Below, piece by piece: positions 1 through 10,389 of a stretch of 64,000 nt of DNA (its first letter is position 1; each line of letters opens with the position of its first letter). The position numbers and the translations under genes were made by a program. The notes under the pieces were generated by a model. It was given only the letters and a program-made list of their open reading frames with translations. It searched no databases and was not told the origin of the DNA. Source of the stretch: Bemisia tabaci. Its lineage: Eukaryota; Arthropoda; Insecta; Hemiptera; Aleyrodidae. The DNA lies in NCBI RefSeq assembly GCF_918797505.1, contig NC_092794.1, forward strand, positions 29,022,218 through 29,086,217. The letters are read 5' to 3'.

Positions 1-2390
1 TTACGCAAAATTAGGAGGTCTCGGAGCTTATAGTATAGAAAGACACATAAGCGCTTATACATAGGGTGTCCCAAAAGTAAATAGACTGATGCTGCCATTT
101 CAAAAGTAAGCTACCTAGCAACTTGATCTTGGTTTCATTTGAAAGATCTAATCCTCTTTTATTGATTGAAACCAAGATCAACTCATTTGAATAAAGATTC
201 TACAAGTTATAACACTATATGTATGTATACTCCAGGCAAATAAGCCACGAAAGGGGCTATGGCCTGCAAAAATCCCGGGTAGCAATGTTTTCATCGATAC
301 ACATGTAATTTTTGACGCTGAATCCGAATTTCAACTTTGCGCCATTAAATTCGGACCGGAAAGTTGCCAAATTTGGCAAAAATGGCCTAAAATCGGCATT
401 TTTTGCGGATTATGGCCTGTAACTCGCTAAAAATTGATCTGACGACAAAATTAGTTATTTTGGAAATAAAGCTCGTTAAATTGCCTATAAAAAGGTTTCG
501 TACATTTTTTGCCTACGGGCAAAATTAAGCGCGCTGGCGGGCGCCAAACTTTGAAAAATGTGCGAAAATTGTGGTTTTTTTTGCGGTTTTTGCTGTATGT
601 CTCCTTTTTACCCGTCTGCAGAGTAATTTCTGGACAAATTAAGTGAAGATAATAACATTCATACTGAGTTCCATGAATTGATGTGAAAAATAAGGAGCCC
701 AACACTTTGCAGTGTTGCCAAAATTACCTAAAATTTTTTGTTGGCGGTTTTGGACCATTAATTGCCTTATTATCCGTCTATTTGTTTAGTCTCCATTTTG
801 TAAAGCGGGGATAATGAATCGAAATCAGCGGAAAGGAGGATGAAATAATTCTTTGTCACATTTTTTTTCATCAGAATGAGGTGGAAACACTTCAGAGGGT
901 CGTGCGTCCACTAAAGTGCTCTTTCGTGACACTTGTAGTGCAGTTGCGCCAGGACATCGAGCTCCTTGAAAATGGCATTGATCGAAAAATGCAAAGTATG
1001 AAATTAGTTTGGCAATTTATATAAAATCGATTAACTTCGTTTTATATAAAAGTAACTTACATATTAAGGCAGAATATATAAATATAATTATTAGTACTTG
1101 CTTTCACGCCACCCAAGAGGTCCAGTACATGTCGCGTTTTATTTTTGCGTGGTGTCTCCACAACCTGAGACCAAGTTTTTCACAATACTTAAATTCTGAA
1201 AAATTACTCTTCTCAAAAATGCTAGGTATGTTTTAATTATTATTGCCTTACAAATAAACACGTGCACGCGCACATTCACAAACATTCAGTCACTCAATCA
1301 TCAGCGACCAAGACAAGGACTTTATTCAAAATCGGCCATTTTCAACCTCGGCCAAATCTTCGTAATATTTTCAGGGTTGATCTAGAGGACTACTTTTCAA
1401 GTCGAAAACACTGACGATTTTTGAATTTGGATAATTAGGGCGGGAGGGGGCGGGGGTTAAAGTTAAAACTTTAAACGGGCATATCTCGTGAAGGGTTTGT
1501 CGTAGAGAGATGATCTTGGTCTCAAAATTTAGAAAAAATTATCAAATTTCAGCTAGTATTCACGAAATTGGTTCATTTTGAAATTTTCATCCATTGTTGC
1601 CACGTTGCCGTAGCTCAAAATTTCAATTTTTTTACATTTTGAGCCGCAGCGTTGAAGAGAACGCACGAAAAATTACAAAACTATTATTTTATGAAAGTAG
1701 ACCGTCTAAAGTTTAAAAGAAGCTCAAGATCATCCATCCAGCAACTGCACTACAAGTGTCACGAAAGAGCACTTTAGTGGACGCACGACCCTCTGAAGTG
1801 TTTCCACCTCATTCTGATGAAAAAAAATGTGACAAAGAATTATTTCATCCTCCTTTCCGCTGATTTCGATTCATTATCCCCGCTTTACAAAATGGAGACT
1901 AAACAAATAGACGGATAATAAGGCAATTAATGGTCCAAAACCGCCAACAAAAAATTTTAGGTAATTTTGGCAACACTGCAAAGTGTTGAGCTCCTTATTT
2001 TTCACATCAATTCATGGAACTCAGTGTGAATTTTATTATCTTCACTTAATTTGTCCAGAAATTACTCTGCAGACGAGTAAAAAGGAGACATACAGCAAAA
2101 ACCGCAAAAAAAAAACACAATTTTTGCACATTTTTCAAAGTTTGGCGCCCGCCAGCGCGCTTAATTTTGCCCGTAGGCAAAAAATGTACGAAACCTTTTA
2201 ATAGGCAATTTAACGAGCTTTATTTCCAAAATAACTAATTTTGTCATCAGATCAATTTTTAGCGAGTTACTTGCCATAATCCTCAAAAAACGCAATTTTC
2301 GCTCATTTTTCAAAGTTTGGCGTTCGTGAGCGTGCTTAATTTTGCCCGTAGGCAAAAAATGTTTAGAAACCTTTTTATAGGAAACTAGCT

Positions 2391-3423
2391 GCTTCAGCTC
2401 GCTACGCTCGCTTGCGCTGCTAGCCGGGGGCAAGCCCCCTGGACCCCCAGTTACTCGCTCCGCGAGTAACTGTTGGCTCGCTTCGCGAGCCAAATTTTGC
2501 TACTACCGGTGCTTAGAGGACTTCCTGGAGGCAAAATGATAAATTCAAAAACAAAGAATAGGAAACTAAAAATTACCTACTTTCAGAAAAAAAACAACCT
2601 TGAAAAATAAATAACACTCCTGGAAAAGAAAATCAGAACACTTTTTGAAAACGTAACGGTGCGAAAGGGTGAAGATAAATCACCAATTCTCTTGGAAGAA
2701 GACATGAGCTGACCCCCGACATGCGTGAAACTGCCGTAGGACCCATGCTAGGGTAGAAGGGTGACACGTGTTGTGAGCAGGTAGGGATGGGTTTACGTGG
2801 AGAGGGAAACGGAAAATCAGAGGGTGGGAGGTCCCCCAACCATATGACTCGTCCAGCGTCAAAAACGCAAATATGTCGTTATCAAATCGAGGTAAATTTT
2901 GCAACTTCGGTCGCGCAAATCGAAAAACCAAGGGGTCTTGGCACATCTAGACCCTATGAGCTTTCATTTAAAACAAATCCGAGGAAAATCGGTCCAGTAG
3001 TTTCCGAGATCGAATTAGCACAAACTGTCCAGCGGCAAAAACGCTAATATGTCGTTATCAAATCGAGGTAAATTTTGCAACGTCGGTCGCGCAAATCGAA
3101 AAACCAAGGGATGTTGGCACGTCTACAGCCTAAGAGCTTTCATTTAAAACAAATCCGAGGAAAATCGGTCCAGTAGTTTCCGAGATCGAATTAGCACAAA
3201 CTGTCCAGCGTCAAAAATGCAAATATGTCGTTATCAAATCAGGGTAAATTTTGCAACGTCGGTCGCGCAAATCGAAAAACCAAGGGATGTTGGCACGTCT
3301 ACAGCCTAAGAGCTTTCATTTAAAACAAATCCGAGGAAAATCGGTCCAGTAGTTTCCGAGATCGAATTAGCACAAACTGTTGGAGACCAAAAAAAGCCTT
3401 AGGATATTAAATATATAGATAGA
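2391..3423. mobile_element. Insertion of unknown class with GC-rich head and tandem-repeat tail
   Basis: This segment interrupts the right arm of the surrounding foldback, because arm sequence stops at 2390 and resumes at 3424. It starts with a GC-rich block rich in GCTCGC and GGGGGCAAGCCCCC palindromes (2396-2500), holds three 176 bp tandem units, and ends in an AT-rich tail (ATATATAGATAGA) at about 3411-3423. A short ATAG is found at both junctions and may be a target duplication. The GC head plus simple-sequence tail suggests a non-LTR or SINE-like element, but I cannot assign a family. Confidence 0.5.
2851..3380 (+). repeat. Tandem repeat, three units of 176 bp
   Basis: The landmark GTCCAGCG followed by CAAAAA(C/T)GC starts at 2851, 3027 and 3203, giving an exact period of 176 bases twice. 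Each unit carries ATGTCGTTATCAAATC and ends in CGAATTAGCACAAACTGT. Units differ by scattered substitutions. The third ends near 3380, where the sequence changes to TGGAGACC. No long open frame is conserved across units, so this looks like an internal minisatellite of the host element. Confidence 0.9.
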
Positions 3424-3717
3424 TTTAACGAGCTTTGTTTCTGAAAATAACTAATTTTGTCGTCAGACCAATTTTTGGCGAGTTACCGGCCATAATCCGC
3501 AAAAAATGCCGATTTTAGGCCATTTTTGCCAAATTTTGCAACTTTCCGGTCCGAATTTAATGGCGCGATGTTAAAATTCGGATTCAGCGTCAAAAATTAC
3601 ATGGGTATCGATAAAAACATTGCTACCCGGGATTTTTGCAGGCTCTTTTCCGTGTTTGCCTGGACTAGTAAGGGGTGTACACGCGCGCCGCCTACGGGTT
3701 TTTCCGATTCTTACCGA

Positions 3718-4290
3718 AATTAGTCTTCACTTCCGCTATCGTTAGACTCCACCAGATTATCAGGTTGCTTCTCAAAGTATTTTCCGTTCTTGTCTATACA
3801 CTTGTGTATCCTTTCCTTCCATTTCACAAGCATAGTCTTCTCAAATTCTTCCTGGGGATTTTTTGAAGGTTTTTTGGACAGTCGTTTTGATTTCTTCCTT
3901 GGTTCTGAATCTTTGATCGCGAAGCTCCTTCTTAAGAGTAGGGAACAGCCAGAAATCGCAAGGAGCAAGATCTGGGCTGTATGGCGGATGTCTTAGAAGT
4001 CTAATGCCTTAGCTTTCCAAAAATTCACGGTAAAATTGGATATATGCGCCCTCGCATTATCCTGATGGAGAATCCACGAGTTTTTCAAATGAGGCCTTTT
4101 CCGGGACATGTGCATCCGGAATTCCGCCAAAACACTGCAGTAATACTCGCTGTCAACTATCGTGTTTTCTGTCACAAAGTGCTGGTAAAAAATACCCTAA
4201 AAATCAAAAAGAGCAACAAGCATGACCTTACACGCAGACTTTTCTTGTCGAATGGAAAACTCGTAGGCGGTGCGCGTACACACCTTACAT
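3718..4290 (-). pseudogene. Mariner-type transposase remnant
   Basis: Read on the minus strand, this encodes the C-terminal catalytic part of a Tc1/mariner-family transposase. Such enzymes cut and paste DNA at TA sites in the nucleus using a D,D34D triad. The first aspartate lies in VMLVALFDF (about 4210), the second in ILHQDNARAH (about 4065) and the third in SPDLAPCDFW (about 3950). The C-terminal block KWKERIHKCIDKNGKYFE follows. It is dead: a stop directly follows LFDF, a frameshift lies near 3880 before the EEFEK block, and the N-terminal DNA-binding half is missing because the element at 4294 abuts it. The family call is firm; it cannot make an active enzyme. Confidence 0.85.
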
Positions 4291-4293
4291 ATA

Positions 4294-5105
4294 CAGGGTG
4301 TCCCAAAAGTCCCTTCCACCCCCTTTAAAATTTTACCTAATTAATATTTTGAGACGAAACTTTGGGGATGTTCATCGATCAATGTCAGCTACTTTTCAAA
4401 TCAAGTTCAATCAAGTCAAAATCAGTTCAACATTACATTGGCAAGTCCCCAAATTTCGGGAAAAATTAAAAAAAAAAAAAACGAAATTTAAACGATCAAA
4501 TTTAATTACCTTATATTTCGTTATTTATTTAACTTTTCCCGAAATTTGGGGACTTGCCAATGTAATGTTGAACTGGTTTTAACCTTACTGAGATAATGTG
4601 GAGTCAAGTCTGGGGGAAATCGGCTTATTTCGCGGGAAAATTGAATGACCTTTGAATTGACATATTTGGGGGTCCGAACCCCCCTTAAAATTAGTTCGAA
4701 GTGAATTCTGCAATTTTTACTTAAAAGCGAACACAATTTGGTAAATTTTCTCGTTTTATTTTTTTCATTGCGATAATTTGAACCGGAGTTATGATTTTTT
4801 GAAAATAGATCAAATTTGACCTTTGACCTATCATAACTCGTTCAAAAATTAAGATATTGATTAGCGGTTTGCGCCAAAATTCTTAATTTTTTTATTCTCT
4901 TTTGAATGAGGTATCACAGGATGGGGTTTCTATTTGAAAAAAAAGTTGGGGTCCGCAGCCCCTCCCCAAGGGGGGGGGGGCCCGAAAATTTTGAGGGGTC
5001 CCAAAAGTAGCTAACATTGATCGATGAACATCCCCAAAGTTTCGTTTCAAAATATAAATTAGGTAAAATTTTAGAGGGGGTGGAAGGCACTTTTGGGACA
5101 CCCTG
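4294..5105. mobile_element. TA-flanked MITE/foldback, CAGGGTGTCCC family (812 bp)
   Basis: Terminal inverted repeats begin CAGGGTGTCCCAAAAGT (4294) and end with its complement (5105), each flanked by TA (4292-4293 and 5106-5107), as expected for Tc1/mariner-like target duplication. The inverted arms extend about 110 bp through the TTCCACCCCC block and the TGTTCATCGATCAATGT block. Inside is a second, perfectly placed 46 bp hairpin. There is no coding sequence, so it would need a transposase in trans. Confidence 0.85.
4421..4576. repeat. Internal hairpin (about 46 bp arms, 65 bp loop)
   Basis: The block from AGTTCAACATTACATTGG through GGGAAAA at 4421-4466 is repeated inverted at 4531-4576 (TTTTCCCGAAATTTGGGG and onward). 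The loop is A-rich. The hairpin sits off-centre in the surrounding MITE and shows little divergence. Confidence 0.85.
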
Positions 5106-5263
5106 TATAGTGTCTTAACTTGTTGAATTTTTATTCAAATGAGTTAATCTTGGTCCCAATCAATAGAAGAAGATTTGATCTTTTAAATGAGACGAAGATC
5201 AAGTTGCTAGGTAGCTTAGTTTTGAAGTTGCAGCATCAGTCTACTTACTTTTGGGACACCATA

Positions 5264-6261
5264 CAGGGTGATCCAAAAGTCCCTTCCACCCCCTCTAACT
5301 TTTGACCTAATTGAGATAAAGATTTGAAACTTGGGGGATATTCCTAGGTCAAAGGAAGCTACTTTTTGGCCCCCCTAAAATTTTCAGGGGGGCCCCCCTT
5401 GGGGGGGCAACGGCCCCCAACTTTTAATTTTCAAATAGGAAGACCCCCTTTGTGATAGCTCGTTCGAAAGAGCATTAAAAAAAAAAACCTTTTCGCGCAA
5501 ACCCGAAGTCAATATCTCAAACCGTTTCAAAATGGCGGCCGGTTAAAGTTCAAAATGGCTGAAAATTCACACCGGTTATTTGTCGATGGATTTGCGCGGA
5601 AATCGGTATGTAGAGGTATTTTGACACGAGAAAAACGAATTTGACGTTAGATTTAAAAAAAAAAAAACGGAATTTCCAAAATGACCGCCGGTTAAAGTTC
5701 AAAATGACCAAAAATTGATTTTTTTAGAAATCTAAGTTCAAATTTGTTTATCTTCTGCCAAAGTACTCCCAAATTCCAAGTTTTAGGCAAATCCATTAGA
5801 AAAAATTCGAGGTGAAAATTTTCGGCCATTTTAAACTTCAACCGGCGGCCATTTTGGAAATTTTGGTTTTTTTGAAAATCTAACGTCAAATTCATTTTTC
5901 TCGTGTCAAAATACCCCGACATACCGATTTTCGCTCAAATCCATCGACAAATAACCGGTGTGAATTTTCGGCCATTTTGAACTTAAACCGGCCGCCATTT
6001 TGAAACGGTTTGAGGTATTGACTTCGGGTTTGCGCGAAAAGTTTTTTTTTATGCTCTTTCGAACGAGCTATCACCAAGGGGGTCTTCCTATTTGAAAATT
6101 AAAAGTTGGGGGCCGTTGCCCCCCCAAGGGGGCCCCCCTGAAAATTTTAGGGGGGCCAAAAAGTAGCTTCCTTTGACCTAGGAATATCCCCCAAGTTTCA
6201 AATCTTTATCTCCATCAGGTAAAAAGTTAGAGGGGGTGGAAGGGACTTTTGGATCACCCTG
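5264..6261. mobile_element. TA-flanked foldback MITE, CAGGGTGATCC family (998 bp)
   Basis: The ends are CAGGGTGATCCAAAAGT at 5264 and its complement ending at 6261, with TA on both sides (5262-5263 and 6262-6263). The inverted arms run about 380 bases inwards and include runs of G and C plus the phrase AAAATGGC repeated on both strands. It landed exactly at the right tip of the outer 63-5261 element. A diverged relative of one arm lies at 33966. No coding sequence. Confidence 0.85.
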
Positions 6262-6263
6262 TA

Positions 6264-6691
6264 TGTATTCTGGGCATCCGTTTGTTTGAGGGATATCCTC
6301 AGCTTTCAGTTCCGCGTATCACCACTCCTTCAATATTTTCTGGTATATTCAAGGCATTATTAGGAATTTTTTTAAGAATCAAATTGCTCGCCTGTAGACC
6401 GATAATTAATTAAGAAATGATCATTAAAAGTCAATCTTCAAAGCCTTAATATTTGTTCAAAAGCACAATTTCCAACTTTTAGCGGATTTTAATCGGTCGA
6501 TGTAGATGGTCAAATGATAACATTACTTTTGATCGTATATTTCAAGAGTTTAAAAGACGATTTCTGGAATGAATTTCCTACGGTTATTGCTCTAATGACG
6601 GAAATTTTAATATCTCCTTTAATATTCCCTCCGATAGTGGTTCAAATTTGAGATCCATGAATCGTATACCTAGGGGCCAAACCTTTTATTT
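6264..6691. other. Anonymous AT-rich spacer
   Basis: No open frame with protein character, no terminal repeat and no RNA gene was recognised between the foldback ending at 6261 and the MITE at 6692. The last four bases (ATTT, 6688-6691) are the left copy of the MITE's target duplication. Confidence 0.4.
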
Positions 6692-6936
6692 GGACCGCGT
6701 TTAACAGAAAGGAACCAAGCCACATCAGCTATTGCCAAATTTTACTGGGCAATTTAATTTTTTACAAGAGAACATTCCTATGGATTCCTTTGAATATTTT
6801 AAGGAATTTGCTTCGTACTGTGGAGAAAATTCGCTGAAATTTGCACAAAAATCCGCACAACCGTTTCCATGTAAGAAATTGAATTGCCTTTGGCAATAGC
6901 TGATGTGGCTTGGTTCCTTTCTGTTTAACGCGGTCC
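6692..6936. mobile_element. MITE of 245 bp with ~48 bp TIRs and ATTT duplication
   Basis: The left tip GGACCGCGTTTAACAGAAAG and the matching inverted right tip extend through AACCAAGCCACATCAGC to about 48 bp, nearly identical. The flanks are ATTT at 6688-6691 and 6937-6940. Small size, long near-identical TIRs and lack of coding sequence are typical of a MITE. A 4 bp duplication does not by itself identify the superfamily. Confidence 0.85.
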
Positions 6937-6940
6937 ATTT

Positions 6941-7620
6941 GAGGAACGAATAGGAGCATTTATTCCAAGGTCTGGCGCTTCTTTGTCACTGTATACTGTG
7001 CGTTCGGTTGAGGGGGGGGGGGGGGTGGCAGAGTTGACAGTTTCGTTGCCACCTTCTCGGTGAGTGGGCGCGGCGGTGTCGGGGCCAGGGCTGGGACACG
7101 ATCCGATATGATACGCGAGTAAAGTGTAAATCGTCTGCCTACTGGCTGTACCTCGTAACTCCACGCCAAGGTGAGCCCGATCTCCATACGGGTCTATACT
7201 CTTAGTGGATCATGCGAGAGCGGAATTAGCTTGGGAGGGATCGCGGCAGCGTGCCAAGCCCGGACAAAAAGGCGAGCCGTGGATCGCTCTTTGTGTTCCG
7301 GGCGTCCGGAGCTATTTCAGCCTGCTTGCGCGCATCATTTTTTGGCCGCAACGAGCGTTGCGGCGCTGTGTTGAGTTCGGCACATTAGCGGCGTGGCTCC
7401 TTGCCCGCGGTGCGCGCTCCCTCGCCCTACCACCCCTCGTAGTGCCCCCACCCCCTTCCCCGGTCGCAGAGTCCGACGACATTACACGCTCTGTTCGCCG
7501 TTGTTCGTTGCGCTTTCGGTTTTAAGACTTCAGACCTCAGAAGTGAGTGACGCGCTCTGCATTGATAAATGTGACGGAAACATCGAAGAAAAATCGCTCC
7601 GCAAGTGGACCCTTTAAAAT
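6941..7620. other. GC-rich, CpG-rich patch (possible promoter or LTR-like region)
   Basis: About 7000-7560 is much richer in G and C than its surroundings, with many CpG dinucleotides and a poly-G run at about 7012-7024. Frames on both strands are short and low-complexity, with no recognisable domain. It could be the CpG-rich promoter of an unseen gene, a decayed LTR or captured foreign DNA. A splice-donor-like AGTGAGT occurs near 7541. None of this is decisive. Confidence 0.3.
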
Positions 7621-8794
7621 TAAAATCTTACCTCTTCAGTTGAGAGGAATAAAAAAAAATCGAAAGGGGAGGAAGAAAAGACAGAGGAAGCAAGAGGCAG
7701 TAAAATAGATACACAGGGAAAAAAAGAGAAAAGAAAAAGGTAGCAGGAAGGAAAATAGGAAAGGAATGAGCCAGTTCGGCTGAATTTTTTATTACATATT
7801 ATGAAAGTCCTTGGTGAAATGAGTATACCTACAGAATTCTTTTCGGATTTTTTTAAGCTCTCTGGCCTGAGAAATTTTACTTTAAAAACACCAAAAATTG
7901 AAGGTCTCATAAACGTTATTTGAATCCGGGCCGTTGGCGCGAACGCCGATTTTTGACGTTACACTTTAGGTGACGACCCTTGGTTTCTTGCGAGTTCGTC
8001 CAAACAATATGGCTGCTACCCGGTTTGTTTATTTAGCGAAAGTATATTGTGATTTAGTGGTATAATTTGACGAGAAATTTGTTGAAACATTTGGTTTTGT
8101 CCGTAATTAACTCTTTCTTGATGAAAAAAGGCGTTAAAGTTCGTGAAATTTATTCACCGGGCGACCGCGAGTGAGCATCGGCTATCGGAAGCGACGGGCT
8201 CGTAAACAAACGAAGATTGATAACAGGAGGGATCCAAACAACTCGGAATCTTTTAATTTTCTTCACTTTTAAACCATTTCTGACTTCTACAAAGCATCTG
8301 ACAATCAGTTTCATCTTATTTTACAGCCTGGAGCTAGGATCTATCGGCTCATTGTGATGTGTATTCAGAGCATTCTGAAACAGAAAGTCAGTTCTCATAA
8401 GTTCACACCCAGACATTCTTTTCTTTGATCATTCGCTTTTCATTTTCGCCTCAAATCAAGTGTTTTGTAATTTCCTTATCTGAAGTATGTGGTTTTGAAT
8501 TCATACAAGAGTTTGAAGTTCACCTTTTTCTAGCATTAAAGCCTGTTGAGCCCTCAAACTTTACCGATATGATTACAGTTCAAGGTTTCTCTGGTCCGTA
8601 TCAAGTGATTACACATCAAAGATGTGTCTTCTTCAAATTAACAGTTCAGAAGTAAATTAGAGACTACAGTAACTTAATCCACTCCTGCCCTTTTCTTCCG
8701 TGTTTGTTCGTGTCTGTTCTTTATGCGTTACCACTCTTGTGCATACACCGGTAATGTAGGTTAGATAGGTATTATCGCATATTTTCTATTAGCA
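7621..8794. other. Spacer without recognised genes
   Basis: Frames are short. There is a purine-rich stretch at 7640-7760. The segment about 7925-8230 is moderately GC-rich and contains ATGGCTGCTACCCGG and several CpGs, which might be a promoter fragment. I see no protein domain or RNA gene. Confidence 0.25.
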
Positions 8795-8802
8795 GTACTT
8801 AC

Positions 8803-9225
8803 TAGAGTACCTTTATAGACAGAGTATGGCCATTCGTATCTTTTTACTACAGGAAAACTGTTCCGCTTTTACGAGTTTTTAGGCTTCATGATGCTCTTAG
8901 GGCCGTGAATAAACAAACAAGATGGCGGCTCACCGTAACATCGATGAGAAGCTAAATTTGACAAAAATTTCAATTATGCGGCAGTAACAATTTAAACGAG
9001 CATATCTACGAATAGCACACGAAAAACACATGAAATCATTGTTAAATTGCCTTTCACCTTTATCACAGGAGGATGTAAGATGTGCATAACCTCAATCTTG
9101 CTTGCTGTTAACGGCCATCTTGTTTGTTTATTTACGGCCTTAAGAGCATCGTGTCAGCCTATTTGCTCGCGACCAATGAAAAACCGGAACAGAAATGGCC
9201 ATACTCTGTCTATAAAGGTACTCTA
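8803..9225. mobile_element. hAT-type MITE (423 bp) with 8 bp duplication
   Basis: The TIRs read TAGAGTACCTTTATAGACAG at 8803 with the exact complement ending at 9225, and extend through AGTATGGCCATT to about 32 bp. GTACTTAC is present at 8795-8802 and again at 9226-9233. An 8 bp duplication with tips of the form TAGNG is the classical hAT signature. Subterminal inverted similarity (AAACAAACAAGATGGC on one side, its complement on the other) extends further. There is no transposase, so it is non-autonomous. Confidence 0.9.
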
Positions 9226-9233
9226 GTACTTAC

Positions 9234-10126
9234 CTTCTCTTAAGCGTTCTAATTTAGTAAAGAAATTCCACCAGTTGCAGAAAATTGTGTGCGTAATGAA
9301 TAAGTGAATATGAATACCTCCTTTTGGTGACTCAAAGTTTCTCAGATCCGTCTTAAGTGGGTTTTGCATGTGGGCGATCACTTTTGCCAGATGAAATTAC
9401 TGCTCTAGCAGCTTCAAATTTATACTTTGATCTCTGATTCACTAATAAATGACACTTTATGGTGTCCTTTATATTTAATCAGTTCAAAGCTAAGTCGACA
9501 ATTAATCATCAAAGAATCATCAATAAATCATCATTTTTTTTTAAATTTTTAAAATTTTTTTTAAAATTTTACTTCATTTTTAATCATCAAAGGTCCGATT
9601 GAGGAAGAAATTTTCCGGTGAGTGCCACGGCTGAATCGACATTCCAACTAGACTTGCGAAGGTATTAACCCAAACAGACTCATGAGGAAGTGATACCTAC
9701 ATGGTAAGTGATAATTCTATTAAGGCTCTTTCATTTCTTAGGTGCGGAGTGCATTAAAAATTTCAAAATTTGCTCATCTGCAGTCATATACCTGAAGAGG
9801 AGTACAACATGAAATGTAGGTGAAGTAACGAAATCGTGGGAATGAGGTAATCCTACAGCTTCTAAAGAGAACTTCTCAGAACTAATCTGAAAGCCTTAAG
9901 CTAGAAGTTGCCAATGATGGAGGTTCCATTGTGTTTTTCCTGCCTTGAAAGATAAGGTTGTGCTGCAGGCCTTAAGCACTATGGAAAATTTGAAATATTG
10001 TGATTTTAAACGCAGGCTGTACTTCATCTAAGAATATGGAAATCGGTCTCAAGTGCTTTCTCAGATAACTTTCAGAGTTTTTATTTTCATATATGTATAA
10101 GAGACAATTATGAGATGATTATCCTA
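9234..10126. other. Spacer with low-complexity A/T tract
   Basis: No gene recognised. A T/A-rich low-complexity tract occupies about 9530-9590. A consensus splice donor (GTAAGTG) lies near 9701, but no coding exon can be linked to it. Confidence 0.3.
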
Positions 10127-10389
10127 CACTCAAAAAAAAAAAAAAAAAATACGGCCCTGTGACCCGGTTGCTCTGGACACTGGTGATCCCGGTGTTACGC
10201 GCCGTGCGCTAGCTAGTACCGGACATAGCGGCCGATGTCCCCTAGAGCCCGCGCGGCCTTCAAGGCCGTAAGACCGGGTAGGAGCCGAGCGTAGGTTACG
10301 GGTTTCAGGATCGGAACCAACCGCTTCCACGGCCGTTGGCAGTGAGGTGAGATTCAGTTTTCGGAAAATGGCGTCACCATCAGATTAAA

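Larger units (their letters stand above)
231..3664. mobile_element. Large foldback element with long inverted arms
   Basis: The left arm (about 231-947) is repeated inverted in two pieces, about 1742-2275 and 3424-3664. The tips read TCCAGGCAAA on the left and TTTGCCTGGA on the right, followed by the shared block CCCGGGTAGCAATG. The right arm is split by an unrelated insertion (about 2391-3423). About 100 bases of the arm (2105-2205) recur directly at 2280-2390, so the arm carries an internal tandem duplication. The spacer 948-1741 contains no recognisable gene. No protein matching a transposase was seen, so this is a non-autonomous DNA element. Confidence 0.75.
63..5261. mobile_element. Outer nested foldback element with ~160 bp terminal inverted repeats
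   Basis: Bases 63-222 are matched in inverted orientation by about 5109-5261; both begin with GGTGTCCCAAAAGTAA and continue through the GACTGATGCTGC block and the GCTACCTAGCAACTTGATCTT block. The arms are similar but not identical, so the element is old. Everything between them is other repeats: a second foldback, a mariner remnant and a TA-flanked element. The termini resemble the CAGGGTGTCCC family seen at 4294 and 5264. No intact transposase lies between the arms, so it is non-autonomous or a chance framing of nested insertions. Confidence 0.7.

Noticed and set aside
2851..3380. CRISPR-like array
   Set aside because: Units are 176 bp contiguous repeats without unique spacers, in eukaryotic transposon context.
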